From NCBI GenBank assembly GCA_024639085.1, contig JAHEJB010000009.1:1-41552 (forward strand): 41,552 bases of DNA. The letters run 5' to 3'. Below are positions 26,385 to 36,279 of this stretch, piece after piece. Each line of letters starts with the position of its first letter. Position 1 is the stretch's first letter. Both the position numbers and the translations under genes were made by a program. The notes beneath the pieces are model-generated. The model made no database searches. It saw only the letters and a program-made list of their open reading frames with translations, and had not been told where the DNA came from. This DNA comes from Rubricoccaceae bacterium. GTDB lineage: Bacteria > Bacteroidota > Rhodothermia > Rhodothermales > Rubricoccaceae.

Positions 26385-27152
26385 ATGTTGTCCATCCAAG
26401 AAAAAATCGTGCTCTACGCCGAACTGCCCGAATCCGAACGAGCAGAAGTAGAGCAATACATTCTCGAGAATCCTGAACTGGAAACGCTTTTTGAGGAGTC
26501 AAAAGCGCTCCATGCTTTGCTTGATTCAGCCCAGAGGGAGACCGAGATTGAGCCTGCTCTTCAGCGGCTTACCGCAACGGCTGAGGACCCGATCGCACGT
26601 TTTGAGAGACTGACGGCGAAGTCGGCCGTACATGCACCAGACCGAGAAGCGATTGCACGTCAACAGGGTATGCGACTCCTCCGTCCTGTTCGGTTGGCCC
26701 TGGCGGCTTGTGTGGCCTTTGTCGCGATCTATGGTGCTCTCGCAATTCTCAGCTGGCAGCTTCAGTCTGATCGTGCACAGCAGGTTGGCCTGCACAACAC
26801 GGGCGAAGCGTTTGAAGAGATGACCTTCCGCGGCACTGCCGATCCGTCTATTGCAGATGATCTGGACGAAGCGCTGGAGCTACTCGATCAAGCCCGTTCT
26901 TCAACGCTTGGCCTGTTTCCGACATACGACGGGGAACAACTGGATACCGCCGCCGAAATAGCCGAGCGGATAGCCACGAATGTTGCTCAGTCCACGATGA
27001 AGCGAACTCGCGCCAATTACATTCTCGGCAAGATCCGGATGTACCAGGGCCATGACGAAGAAGCTGCCCAAGCGCTACAAGTTGTTGTCGACAATCAGGG
27101 AGAAGGCGCCGAGGATGCGCGCAGGCTGATTGACCTGCTCAACTCGCAGTAG
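26385..27152 (+). CDS. Single-TM protein, putative cognate anti-sigma factor with helical/TPR-like C-terminus
   Basis: Directly downstream of the sigma gene; soluble N-term, TM 'LALAACVAFVAIYGALAIL', C-term 'ANYILGKIRMYQGHDEEAAQALQVVVDNQG'. Confidence 0.5.
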   Translation: MLSIQEKIVLYAELPESERAEVEQYILENPELETLFEESKALHALLDSAQRETEIEPALQRLTATAEDPIARFERLTAKSAVHAPDREAIARQQGMRLLRPVRLALAACVAFVAIYGALAILSWQLQSDRAQQVGLHNTGEAFEEMTFRGTADPSIADDLDEALELLDQARSSTLGLFPTYDGEQLDTAAEIAERIATNVAQSTMKRTRANYILGKIRMYQGHDEEAAQALQVVVDNQGEGAEDARRLIDLLNSQ

Positions 27153-27161
27153 CTAAAGGCA

Positions 27162-27551
27162 TCAAACCGTCCCGCAAGAAGGCAGCGACCTAGCGGGATC
27201 TTCGCATCTAGAATAGCGAAGTGGTTCGCGGTGATTCGGCATACTAGCCAATACAAGGGAGTCTTCTGTCAGCTTCAATAAGGCTGGGCGTAGTTCATCG
27301 CCCAGGATGTCTCTCAGAACGAGAATGTTGCTGTCAAGTCGCCAGTTGTATCGATAGAGGGTGTCAATGTGATTGTCGAATACAATTTGAGTCGAATCGA
27401 TGAAGGCTGTACTGTAGAGGTCCCAGGCACCCGTAGTCCAGTCGCCTGTTAGGTCGGCAGGATCAGCCACTTGGCCAAGTGGCTGTTGTTCTCGATCACT
27501 AGCACAGCCACTGACAGCTACAACTGCAAGGAGCGCGCTCCGGCAACCCAT
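27162..27551 (-). CDS. Small hypothetical lipoprotein
   Basis: MGCRSALLAVVAVSGCASDREQQPLG lipobox; 'DLTGDWTTGAWDLYSTAFIDSTQIVFDNHI'. Confidence 0.55.
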   Translation of the reverse strand: MGCRSALLAVVAVSGCASDREQQPLGQVADPADLTGDWTTGAWDLYSTAFIDSTQIVFDNHIDTLYRYNWRLDSNILVLRDILGDELRPALLKLTEDSLVLASMPNHREPLRYSRCEDPARSLPSCGTV

Positions 27552-27575
27552 GCTACTCTACCTATCGATTGTTTC

Positions 27576-28715
27576 CTAAGCGTAGGTGTTCAGCATCACG
27601 GGCATGATGAGCATAAGCATCTCTTCACCGTCCTTCTGGTTGGCCGGCGTAACGACGCCGGCTCTGTTTGGCGATGAGAATTCAAACACGACGTCCTCAG
27701 CGTCCACGTTAGATAGCACTTCGGTGAGGTAAACCGAATTGAAGCCGATCTCCATGGGCTCGGCCTGGTACTCGCACAGAACGCGCTCGCGGGCTTCGCT
27801 GGCACGCTCAAGGTCTTCGGCAGAAATAGTCAGTTCGTCCGGTTGCAAACTCAAGCGAACCTGATGCGTCATACTCGATGAATAGAGCGCAACGCGCTTC
27901 ACGGCAGCCAGCATGGCGTCGCGACTGATCGTGAGTGTACGGTCGTTCTCAACCGGGATGACGGCTTCGTAGTTCGGATAGGCTTCGTCGATCATTCGAC
28001 CGAGGACGCGGGTCACGCCAAAGTCGAACTCTACATATCCGCTTCCGACACGAAGCGAGCAAGAGGTCTCATCCTCGGTCATAGCGCGCGCAGCTAGGTT
28101 TATCGCTTTGTCCGGGGCAACGAATTCCAGCGGAGCCGACGACTTGATGCCGTCCATCTGCAGCTTTACGAGGCGATGCCCATCCGTGGCAACGGCGCGT
28201 GTGTTCTGCGTGCCGACCTGAAAGAAAACGCCCATCATGGCAGGGCGGTGCGCATCCTTGCTGACGGCGAACGAACTCTTGTCAATTGCGCGCTTGATAG
28301 CTGCGGCAGTCGTCTCAATGGTCTGCGCTTCTTCGAGGCTGGGTAACGCAGGGAAGTCGCTGCCATCGTGGCCCACCATCTTGTAGCGCCCCTGATCTGT
28401 TGTCAGCTCCACATTGTGCTCTGCATCCGATGTAAACGTGATCGGCAAATCGGGGAGCGCACGCAGCGTATCGAGAAGTCGTTTGGCCGGAACGGCAATC
28501 CGACTCTTGGCATCCGTCCCGTTGCTTTCAAACGCAACGGTAAGCTTTTGTATGATTGAGATCTCCAGGTCGGTGGCTGTTAGCATCAATGCGTCGTCGC
28601 CATCGCGCTCAAAAAGGATGCTCTCCAGGATAGGAAGCGTGCTCTTGTTCGGGACGGCACCGCCAACAGTGGTAAGGGCCTTGAGCAGCTCGGCGCTCGA
28701 TACAGTGAATTTCAT
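27576..28715 (-). CDS. dnaN: DNA polymerase III beta clamp
   Basis: MKFTVSSAELLKALTTVGGAVPNKSTLPILESILFERDGD...; C-term 'MLMLIMPVMLNTYA'. Confidence 0.96.
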   Translation of the reverse strand: MKFTVSSAELLKALTTVGGAVPNKSTLPILESILFERDGDDALMLTATDLEISIIQKLTVAFESNGTDAKSRIAVPAKRLLDTLRALPDLPITFTSDAEHNVELTTDQGRYKMVGHDGSDFPALPSLEEAQTIETTAAAIKRAIDKSSFAVSKDAHRPAMMGVFFQVGTQNTRAVATDGHRLVKLQMDGIKSSAPLEFVAPDKAINLAARAMTEDETSCSLRVGSGYVEFDFGVTRVLGRMIDEAYPNYEAVIPVENDRTLTISRDAMLAAVKRVALYSSSMTHQVRLSLQPDELTISAEDLERASEARERVLCEYQAEPMEIGFNSVYLTEVLSNVDAEDVVFEFSSPNRAGVVTPANQKDGEEMLMLIMPVMLNTYA

Positions 28716-28777
28716 GTCAGGGAAGGACGCTTGGAGTCGTCAATAAGAATATGTGCTAAACGTTAGTTCGCACGATG

Positions 28778-30325
28778 CTATCGCGTGTGGAGTTCCAGCT
28801 TCTTGCGAATGCCCTCGACCATCTCGCGATAGGAGGGATCTGTGTCATATTGGTCTTCTACACTTTGCACGGCGTGAATCACCGTGGAGTGGTCCCGTCC
28901 GCCGAAGTGAAGTCCGATAGTCTTGAGCGAGTGGTTGGTGAGTTGCTTCGAAAAAAACATCGCCACCTGCCTCGCCTGAACGACCTCGCGTTTACGAGTC
29001 CGGGCACGAACGAGGTCTTCTGGAATCTTGAGGAAGTCGCAGGCAATGCGCTGGATTTCTTCGACAGTCAAACTGACACCAGCCTCAACGATCAGATCGC
29101 GCAAGACCTCACGGGACATGCTCAGATCAATTTCTCCACCGTGTAGGGCTGCATGTGCCTGAAGTCGGATTAGCGCGCCTTCCAACTCGCGGATATTGCT
29201 CTTCACATGCGTCGCGATGTAATCGAGCACATCTGGATGAACCTGCGTGCCGGTTTCTTCAGCTAGGCGCCGGAGAATGGCGATGCGGGTTTCGAGCTCC
29301 GGCATCTGCACATCCGCAGACAGACCACACTGGAAACGACTCAGCAAACGCTCCTCGATTCCCGCGATGTCCTTCGGTGGACGATCCGCCGACAAGATGA
29401 TTTGCTTGCCAGCCTGCTGCAACGCATTGAAGACGTGAAAAAATTCCTCTTGCGTTTTCTCCTTTCCGCCAAAGAACTGCACGTCGTCCACGATCAGCAG
29501 GTCGATGTTTCGGTACTTCAGGGAGAAGTCTCCGGCCGAATTCGACTTGATGGAGCGGACGAAGTCGCTCGTGAAGCGCTCGCTGGACACATAGGCAATC
29601 GACCTGGCTGTGCCATTCTCCAGCGCGTAATTACCGATGGCCTGAATAAGGTGGGTTTTCCCAAGACCAACACCACCGTAAATGAGGAAGGGATTGAAGG
29701 CCGTCGCCCCTGGGTTCTGTGCAATCGCCCAGGCGGCGCTTCTCGCGAGTCGGTTGCAGTCACCTTCGATAAAGCGCTCGAACGTATACGTGTTGTTGAG
29801 ATTCAGAGGTATTTCTTGCTGCTGAATCCCGGGGATAGCGTGAGGATTGGCATCGTATGGGAGCGACCCCGGAATCGGAAACCCGTTTGGTTGCCCGCCG
29901 CGTTGTGGCGGCGCGTAGTTCGATGATCCGAATTGGCCGGGCAAACCCGTCACCGAAAGCCGCGATGTATCCATTGTTGGCTGACCGCCAGCAGGATCGC
30001 GCGCTGGCAATTGCATAGAGCCTCCGCCTACACGAATACCATCAAATTCAGAATCATCTTTTTCAATAACGATGTCGTAGAAGAGCCTGCCACTTGGCCC
30101 GAGCACCTTCGTTATCGTCTTGCGGAGGAGGCCGTGATAGTGCTCCTCAAGCCATTCGTAATAGAAGCGACTTGGAAGCTGAACCGTTAGCTTCGACTCA
30201 TCGTCTTCCTGGTCTAAAGCGACCGCTCGCAGAGGTTCAAACCAAGTCCTAAAACTCTGGCGGCTGATGTTGTCCCGAATGATGTCGAGACACTCGTTCC
30301 AGACCGCTTCTGGTGGGCGGGTCAT
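28778..30325 (-). CDS. dnaA: Chromosomal replication initiator DnaA
   Basis: MTRPPEAVWNECLDIIRDNISRQSFRTWFEPLRAV; GGVGLGKTHLIQAIGNYA Walker A; IDLLIVDDVQFFGGKEKTQEEFFHVFNAL; signature 'QVAMFFSKQLTNHSLKTIGLHFGGRDHSTVIHA'. Confidence 0.97.
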   Translation of the reverse strand: MTRPPEAVWNECLDIIRDNISRQSFRTWFEPLRAVALDQEDDESKLTVQLPSRFYYEWLEEHYHGLLRKTITKVLGPSGRLFYDIVIEKDDSEFDGIRVGGGSMQLPARDPAGGQPTMDTSRLSVTGLPGQFGSSNYAPPQRGGQPNGFPIPGSLPYDANPHAIPGIQQQEIPLNLNNTYTFERFIEGDCNRLARSAAWAIAQNPGATAFNPFLIYGGVGLGKTHLIQAIGNYALENGTARSIAYVSSERFTSDFVRSIKSNSAGDFSLKYRNIDLLIVDDVQFFGGKEKTQEEFFHVFNALQQAGKQIILSADRPPKDIAGIEERLLSRFQCGLSADVQMPELETRIAILRRLAEETGTQVHPDVLDYIATHVKSNIRELEGALIRLQAHAALHGGEIDLSMSREVLRDLIVEAGVSLTVEEIQRIACDFLKIPEDLVRARTRKREVVQARQVAMFFSKQLTNHSLKTIGLHFGGRDHSTVIHAVQSVEDQYDTDPSYREMVEGIRKKLELHTR

Positions 30326-30399
30326 GGGCAGGTGGCAGGGGCAAAAAGAAGCGAGGAGGTCTACGAAGAGACGCCCTGAGCCCAAAAATGAAAAATCGA

Positions 30400-30670
30400 T
30401 TACCGCCGATTATTCACCAAGTTGTCCACATTCACGCGTGAAACATTGGATGAATAGGAAGAATGTTGGCCCCAAACGGCACCGACATTCCGACTTCTCT
30501 ATCCACGTGTTGTCCACAGCATTGAAAACTGAAGAAAATGCTTGTGTTAAAAGGGACTAGGCTTAAGAAGGTGGTAGAAATTGCACAATTGCAAATCACC
30601 ACCGAGGGCGAAAGAAAGGCAATGCGCGCCGCTCCAAAACTCTAAGCACCAACTTGTCCACACCTTGTGA
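30400..30670. other. Putative chromosomal replication origin (oriC) with DnaA-box-like 9-mers
   Basis: TTATTCACC 30410-30418, TTGTCCACA 30422-30430, CTATCCACG 30499-30507, TTGTCCACA 30510-30518, TTGTCCACA 30654-30662; AT-rich stretch about 30520-30600; immediately upstream of dnaA. Confidence 0.75.
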
Positions 30671-30925
30671 ACATCCCGCTTTGGTACCGTTGGACGTCGC
30701 GTTGAGCCCGTTGTCGGAGGTCAACGACCTTGCCGACGCTCAGATGGTAACAACTACGTAACAGAGGATCAAGGCGACCGGACCGTGAATTTCCAACATC
30801 GTGTGCAGACCCTCCAAAGCCTTGCTGTAGAGCCGATTCGCGACGTAGTTTTGCATCGATTTTTTTGGCAGTTCCTTGACCTCTCCGCACTACTGATCCG
30901 ACGGGCCTGGAATGCTTCTCCCACC

Positions 30926-31423
30926 ATGCTCAGCGTAGACCTCTCACCACTCGACGAAGGCGCTCACGAACTTACGTTCAGCCCGACCGCCGAGGACATC
31001 GGGCTCGACCCGGATGTCTTTAGCAAGATCGCTCTTGACCTTCGACTCGACGTTGCCGAGCGGCGCGTGTTGGCGTCGCTTGATGTTCGCGCCGTTGCCA
31101 CTCTCGAATGCGACCGAACGCTGGTCATGTATCAGCAGCCAGTCCGTGGAGATCATTCGGTGCTCTTTCTTCCTTCAGAACAGATTTCTCCTGACTCTGA
31201 AGACGACACCCTTCAGCTCCTCCCCGAAACGGAATCGGAACTCGACCTGACCGATGCAGTACGGGAGACGCTCATGCTCTCACTTCCGCTTCGACGTGTT
31301 GCGCCTGAAGCCGAAGACGCGGAGATCACAACCTTCTTCGGAGAGCAGGAGATGCTTGATGGCACACCCGTTGATGATCGGTGGGACGCCTTGCGGAAAC
31401 TTCGACACGACAATTCTGAATGA
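30926..31423 (+). CDS. YceD/DUF177-family protein
   Basis: MLSVDLSPLDEGAHELTFSPTAEDIGL...ATLECDRTLVMYQQPVRGDHSVLF; immediately upstream of rpmF. Confidence 0.75.
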   Translation: MLSVDLSPLDEGAHELTFSPTAEDIGLDPDVFSKIALDLRLDVAERRVLASLDVRAVATLECDRTLVMYQQPVRGDHSVLFLPSEQISPDSEDDTLQLLPETESELDLTDAVRETLMLSLPLRRVAPEAEDAEITTFFGEQEMLDGTPVDDRWDALRKLRHDNSE

Positions 31424-31462
31424 TTCATTGCCGGCAGGCACTGACTGAACCCAACCCCAGTT

Positions 31463-31651
31463 ATGGCACACCCCAAACGCAGACACTCAAAAGCACGCAC
31501 GGCCACACGTCGCTCGCAGTACAAAGTGCGCACGCTACCTACAACACATGCGTGTTCAAACTGTGGCAGCGAGAAGCTGCTTCATCGTGCGTGCCCGACG
31601 TGCGGACATTATCGTGGCCGTGCCGTTGTAGAGCGCCCGGATTACGTATAG
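31463..31651 (+). CDS. rpmF: 50S ribosomal protein L32
   Basis: MAHPKRRHSKARTATRRSQYKVRTLPTTHACSNCGSEKLLHRACPTCGHYRGRAVV. Confidence 0.97.
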   Translation: MAHPKRRHSKARTATRRSQYKVRTLPTTHACSNCGSEKLLHRACPTCGHYRGRAVVERPDYV

Positions 31652-31795
31652 GTGAACCTATTGGCAAGGTGGCTGACTCGGTTCTTTGTGTACCGGCTCA
31701 GTATCTTCCCAACGTCTGTCACCCAGGCGGATGGCTTCAGGCCTAACGTTGAAGCCGAGTTAGACTAAACAGCTTCACCCAAGGAACGTCCGCCT

Positions 31796-32797
31796 ATGGC
31801 AACCCGAGTGGCCGTTGACGCAATGGGGGGCGATGATGCCCCTGGCGTTGTAATTGAGGGCGCGATACAGGCCGCTCGCGAAGAGCCGGGCCGGATGCAC
31901 CTCATCTTTTTTGGGCCAGAAGAAATAGTTCGCGCTGAGGTTGGCAAGCACGACACAGCGGGGCTTGGTGTTGATGTTGTTGATGCACCCGAAGTAATTG
32001 GGATGGGCGAAAGCCCGAGTGCCGCGCTGAAAACAAAGCCGAACTCGTCTATTCATCTTGGCCTCGGAGCGGTGAAGCAGAGCCATGCGGATGCGTTCGT
32101 TTCCGCAGGCAATACGGGAGCCGTGATGGCAGGCGCACTCTTCATCTGTGGGCGACTCCCCGGCGTTCATCGGCCAAGTTTGCCTGGCTACTTTCCGACG
32201 CCAACCGGAACGGCCATCGTCGTTGATGTCGGTGCCAATGTGGATGTCAAGCCTGAGCACCTGCTCCAGTTTGCCCACATGGGGTGCATTTTCGCCGAGC
32301 GTGTTTTTGGCGTCGATAATCCATCCGTGGCACTTGTCAACGTTGGTGAGGAGCGCGGAAAAGGAACAGAGGTCGTGAAGGAAGCCTACAATCTTCTTGA
32401 GTCGGCTGAGGATCTCAACTTCGTCGGCAATGTCGAAGGACGCGACCTCTTCAATCATAAAACAGACGTGGCGGTCTGCGATGGCTTTGTAGGAAACGCC
32501 CTTCTCAAACTTGGCGAGAGTTTCGCGACCGTACTTCCCAAGATGATTCGCAACGAAATAGGCAAACAGGGCCTTGATGAAGCTCAGGCTCAGATCGTTG
32601 GCCGAGTTCTGAAAGGAGCGCTAGCTCCCTTCAACTATGAAAACTTCGGCGCCGTCCCGTTGCTAGGTGTGGATGGAAATGTGCTCGTTGGCCACGGTGG
32701 CTCTACTGCCCGCGCAGTTGAGCAGATGATGTATCGCGCCTGCGAAGTGGTAGAACAGAACCTGGCAGGCAGCATCGCAGCAGCATTGGCCGAGTAG
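31796..32797 (+). CDS. plsX: Phosphate acyltransferase PlsX
   Basis: MATRVAVDAMGGDDAPGVVIEGAIQAARE..., VSAGNTGAVMAGAL. Confidence 0.96.
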   Translation: MATRVAVDAMGGDDAPGVVIEGAIQAAREEPGRMHLIFFGPEEIVRAEVGKHDTAGLGVDVVDAPEVIGMGESPSAALKTKPNSSIHLGLGAVKQSHADAFVSAGNTGAVMAGALFICGRLPGVHRPSLPGYFPTPTGTAIVVDVGANVDVKPEHLLQFAHMGCIFAERVFGVDNPSVALVNVGEERGKGTEVVKEAYNLLESAEDLNFVGNVEGRDLFNHKTDVAVCDGFVGNALLKLGESFATVLPKMIRNEIGKQGLDEAQAQIVGRVLKGALAPFNYENFGAVPLLGVDGNVLVGHGGSTARAVEQMMYRACEVVEQNLAGSIAAALAE

Positions 32798-32860
32798 TCG
32801 TACGTTTCAGCTAGTTTCCCAAGCACCTCGGTTACACAACGCTTGCCCCTACGGTATCGC

Positions 32861-33904
32861 ATGAATCCAACCGCCGCCATCACCGCCATCGGGCACTATC
32901 TCCCGAAAGACCGGCTCACGAACGCCGATCTCGAGAAGATGGTGGACACGAATGACGAGTGGATTAAGTCGCGAACGGGTATTAGCGAGCGACGCATTCT
33001 ACGCGACCCGAATAAAGCAACAGCGTTCATGGCGTCCGAGGCCGCCAGGGAGCTGCTTGACAAGCGCGGCATCGGCGCGGACGAAATCGAGTGCATCATC
33101 GTTGCCACCGTAACGCCGGACATGATGTTTCCGGCGACCGCATGCCTTGTACAGAATGAGATCGGCGCGTCAAAGGCCTGGGGATTTGATCTTTCGGCGG
33201 CGTGCAGTGGGTTTTTATACGCCTTGAACGCAGGCGCACGTTTCATCGAGTCTGGAAAGCACAAGAAAGTGCTCGTCATTGGCGCAGACACGATGAGTCG
33301 CATCATCGACTACACTGACCGGACGATCTGTGTCCTCTTTGGCGATGGTGCCGGTGCCGTACTCCTCGAACCAACAACCGACGGCGTTGGAATCCTGGAT
33401 TCGGTAGAGCAGATAGATGGCTCCGGTGGCGACTTCCTCAACATGAAAGCAGGCGGCAGCCTTCACCCTGCCACGCATGAAACCGTCGAAAACCGCTGGC
33501 ATTTTGCCCGACAGGAGGGCCGACAGGTATTCAAGCATGCTGTGGTTGGAATGGCGGACGCGGCGGCCAACATCATGGAGCGCAATGATCTGACTGCGGA
33601 CGATGTGAAGTACCTCGTCCCCCATCAGGCCAACCTTCGCATTATCGACGCAACGGCTCGCCGAATGGGAATCAGTAGCGAGAAGGTCATGCTCAACATT
33701 CAACGGTACGGTAACACGACCTCGGGAACGATTCCGCTTTGCTTGCACGATTGGGAAGCCAAGCTAAAACGCGACGATAACATCGTTCTCGCAGCTTTCG
33801 GCGGTGGTTTCACCTGGGGCGCTACGTACGTGAAGTGGGCGTACGATGGCGCAGCCGTGGCGCGTACGCAAGCCGAGCACGAAGTAGAAGCACAAGCGAT
33901 TTGA
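32861..33904 (+). CDS. fabH: 3-oxoacyl-ACP synthase III
   Basis: [70 protein letters not shown]. Confidence 0.96.
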   Translation: MNPTAAITAIGHYLPKDRLTNADLEKMVDTNDEWIKSRTGISERRILRDPNKATAFMASEAARELLDKRGIGADEIECIIVATVTPDMMFPATACLVQNEIGASKAWGFDLSAACSGFLYALNAGARFIESGKHKKVLVIGADTMSRIIDYTDRTICVLFGDGAGAVLLEPTTDGVGILDSVEQIDGSGGDFLNMKAGGSLHPATHETVENRWHFARQEGRQVFKHAVVGMADAAANIMERNDLTADDVKYLVPHQANLRIIDATARRMGISSEKVMLNIQRYGNTTSGTIPLCLHDWEAKLKRDDNIVLAAFGGGFTWGATYVKWAYDGAAVARTQAEHEVEAQAI

Positions 33905-33908
33905 CTCA

Positions 33909-34841
33909 ATGAAAACCGCTTTTCTTTTCCCCGGACAAGGATCTCAGAAGCCCGGCATGGGCGCGGACCTTTTCGAATACTTTCCTTCGGCGCGTGGCCT
34001 TTTTGAGGAAGCCAACGAAGTGCTCGGGTTTTCGTTGTCGGACATCGTGTTCTCGGATGGCGACGATGCAGCTGAGCAGTTAAAACAGACTGAAATCACA
34101 CAGCCTGCCCTCTATGTCCATAGCCTCGCGGCGATGTCCGTTCTTGCGGGGAAAGGTTTCCTTCCCGACATGGCGGCGGGTCACAGTCTGGGGGAGTACA
34201 GCGCTTTGGCAGCATGCGGAGCGCTTTCGTTTGCAGATGGACTTCGAGCCGTGCGTCGTCGCGGCGAATTGATGGCGCAGGCCGGAGAGATTCGTCCCGG
34301 CGCAATGGCTGCTGTTCTTGGGCTTGACGATGACGTACTGGACAAGGTCTGTGCCGATGTTTCAGAAAAAGACGACGTAGTCGTGCCGGCCAATTACAAT
34401 TCGCCTGGTCAGATCGTGATTTCAGGAGATCGCGATGCAGTAGAGCGTGCGGGCCAAGCTGCAAGCTACGCAGGGGCAAAACGCGTTCTACCTCTTCCCG
34501 TGAGCGGTGCCTTTCATTCGCCGTTGATGGCGTACGCGGTAGAAGGACTAGGCGAAGCGCTTGAGTCTCTTGAGATAAACGCGCCTCGGTGCCCTGTCTA
34601 CCTCAATGTGACAGCCAACGCTACATCCGACCCCGTCGAAATTCGGCAACGTCTTTTAGACCAGTTGACCTCTCCCGTACGTTGGGCGCAGTCGCTCGAG
34701 AAGATTCACGCCGACGGCGCTAGCCGGTTTATAGAAGTTGGGACAGGCAACGTGCTTTCCGGTCTCGTCAAGCGGACGCTTGGCCGGGACGTCGAAACCG
34801 CACAGGCGGGAACGACGGAAGAAATGGAAAACCTATTGTAG
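33909..34841 (+). CDS. fabD: Malonyl-CoA:ACP transacylase
   Basis: MKTAFLFPGQGSQKPGMGADLFE, AAGHSLGEYSALAACGAL, VSGAFHSPLM. Confidence 0.96.
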   Translation: MKTAFLFPGQGSQKPGMGADLFEYFPSARGLFEEANEVLGFSLSDIVFSDGDDAAEQLKQTEITQPALYVHSLAAMSVLAGKGFLPDMAAGHSLGEYSALAACGALSFADGLRAVRRRGELMAQAGEIRPGAMAAVLGLDDDVLDKVCADVSEKDDVVVPANYNSPGQIVISGDRDAVERAGQAASYAGAKRVLPLPVSGAFHSPLMAYAVEGLGEALESLEINAPRCPVYLNVTANATSDPVEIRQRLLDQLTSPVRWAQSLEKIHADGASRFIEVGTGNVLSGLVKRTLGRDVETAQAGTTEEMENLL

Positions 34842-34879
34842 GGACGAATTGCAACGCGTCGCGACAGAACCCTAATACC

Positions 34880-35629
34880 ATGACTCTCGATCTCTCAGGA
34901 AAAACGGCCCTTGTAACAGGCGGAACGCGTGGAATCGGCCGCGCCATCGTGGAAGCACTGGCAGACGCCGGGGCGAAGGTGGCGTTTACCTATCGCTCCT
35001 CCTCCGAAACGGCTGACGCTCTCAAAACTGAATTGGAAGCCAAAGGCTGCGAATGTTTTGCTATTCAGGGTGACGCCGCTGACGCCGCTCACGCAGATGA
35101 GACCGTTCAAGCCGTTATGGGTACGTGGGGTTCGATTGATGTGCTCGTCAACAACGCAGGCATTACGCGCGACACGCTGATGATCCGTATGAGCGAAGAG
35201 GACTGGGATGCCGTGCTCGACACGAATCTCAAGAGTGTGTTCAACTTTTGCAAGGCGGCCTATCGCCCGATGATGAAGCAGCGTGGTGGGACCATCATTA
35301 ACATTTCCTCCGTGGTCGGTGTAACGGGCAACGCTGGGCAGGCGAACTATGCAGCGTCAAAAGCGGGGATGATTGGTTTCACGAAGAGCCTTGCCCGTGA
35401 ACTCGGCGGGCGCGGCGTTCGCGCCAATGTGGTAGCACCCGGCTACATCGCTACGGACATGACATCCGACCTCAGCGACGACGTGAAGGAAGCAATGTCA
35501 TCCACTATCCCACTGAAGCGACTCGGCAATCCGGAAGACATTGCCGCCGCCGTGGCCTTCCTTGCTTCCGACGCCGCGACATACATCACGGGCCACACAC
35601 TGCATGTGGATGGCGGCATGGCGATGTAA
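34880..35629 (+). CDS. fabG: 3-oxoacyl-ACP reductase
   Basis: KTALVTGGTRGIGRAIVEALADAGAKVAFTYRSS, NNAGITRDTLMIRM, NYAASKAGMIGFTKSLARE. Confidence 0.96.
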   Translation: MTLDLSGKTALVTGGTRGIGRAIVEALADAGAKVAFTYRSSSETADALKTELEAKGCECFAIQGDAADAAHADETVQAVMGTWGSIDVLVNNAGITRDTLMIRMSEEDWDAVLDTNLKSVFNFCKAAYRPMMKQRGGTIINISSVVGVTGNAGQANYAASKAGMIGFTKSLARELGGRGVRANVVAPGYIATDMTSDLSDDVKEAMSSTIPLKRLGNPEDIAAAVAFLASDAATYITGHTLHVDGGMAM

Positions 35630-35681
35630 CGGAAGAGCGTTGCCGGTAATCGTACGTCGGAACCCTGTCCATCCCCTCTTG

Positions 35682-36191
35682 ATGCGCCACCTCGTCTTTC
35701 TTCTCTGCCTGGCTGCCGGTGCCGCGGACGCCCAACTCGTTGCCGAGGCAGATTCCTGGCCGACCGCAGGAACTCAGGCCGGTACGAGCATCTCCACGCT
35801 TCAAGGTGGGGCGGTACTTCTGGGAGCTGCGTTTGGCGCGGTCAGTGGGGGGCTACTGGCGTCCAGCGTCGATTCAGCAACTTTTACCCTCGTTAGCTAC
35901 CCTATCATAACTGCTGCTGGCGCGTACGCTGCGGGTCGGCTTGTGAGGGCCGAAGGAACCCTTTTCGGAGCGTTGGCTGGTGGCGTGGTCGGTGCACTAC
36001 CAGGTTACTTGATCATTCTCGTCGACGAATCGTCGGACGATGCCCTATTCAACATATCCTTTTCGGGGGTGATGGTCTTTCTAATCGGACCGCCCATTGG
36101 CGCTGCCCTCGGATATTATGTGGTCCCCCGCTTGCTGGCCGGGCCGAACGATGAACTAGTCCCAGGTGCTTCTCTCCGGATTCAGTTCTGA
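35682..36191 (+). CDS. Hypothetical Gly/Ala-rich membrane-associated protein
   Basis: MRHLVFLLCLAAGAADAQLVAEADSW signal peptide; GGAVLLGAAFGAVSGGLLASSV... hydrophobic glycine-rich segments. Confidence 0.6.
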   Translation: MRHLVFLLCLAAGAADAQLVAEADSWPTAGTQAGTSISTLQGGAVLLGAAFGAVSGGLLASSVDSATFTLVSYPIITAAGAYAAGRLVRAEGTLFGALAGGVVGALPGYLIILVDESSDDALFNISFSGVMVFLIGPPIGAALGYYVVPRLLAGPNDELVPGASLRIQF

Positions 36192-36279
36192 CGGAGAACT
36201 CCTGCTGAAACCCACATCATACGAGACTATCAGTATCGGTAAACGGTTAGCTTGAGGGTCTATCGATTTATCAACGCAC

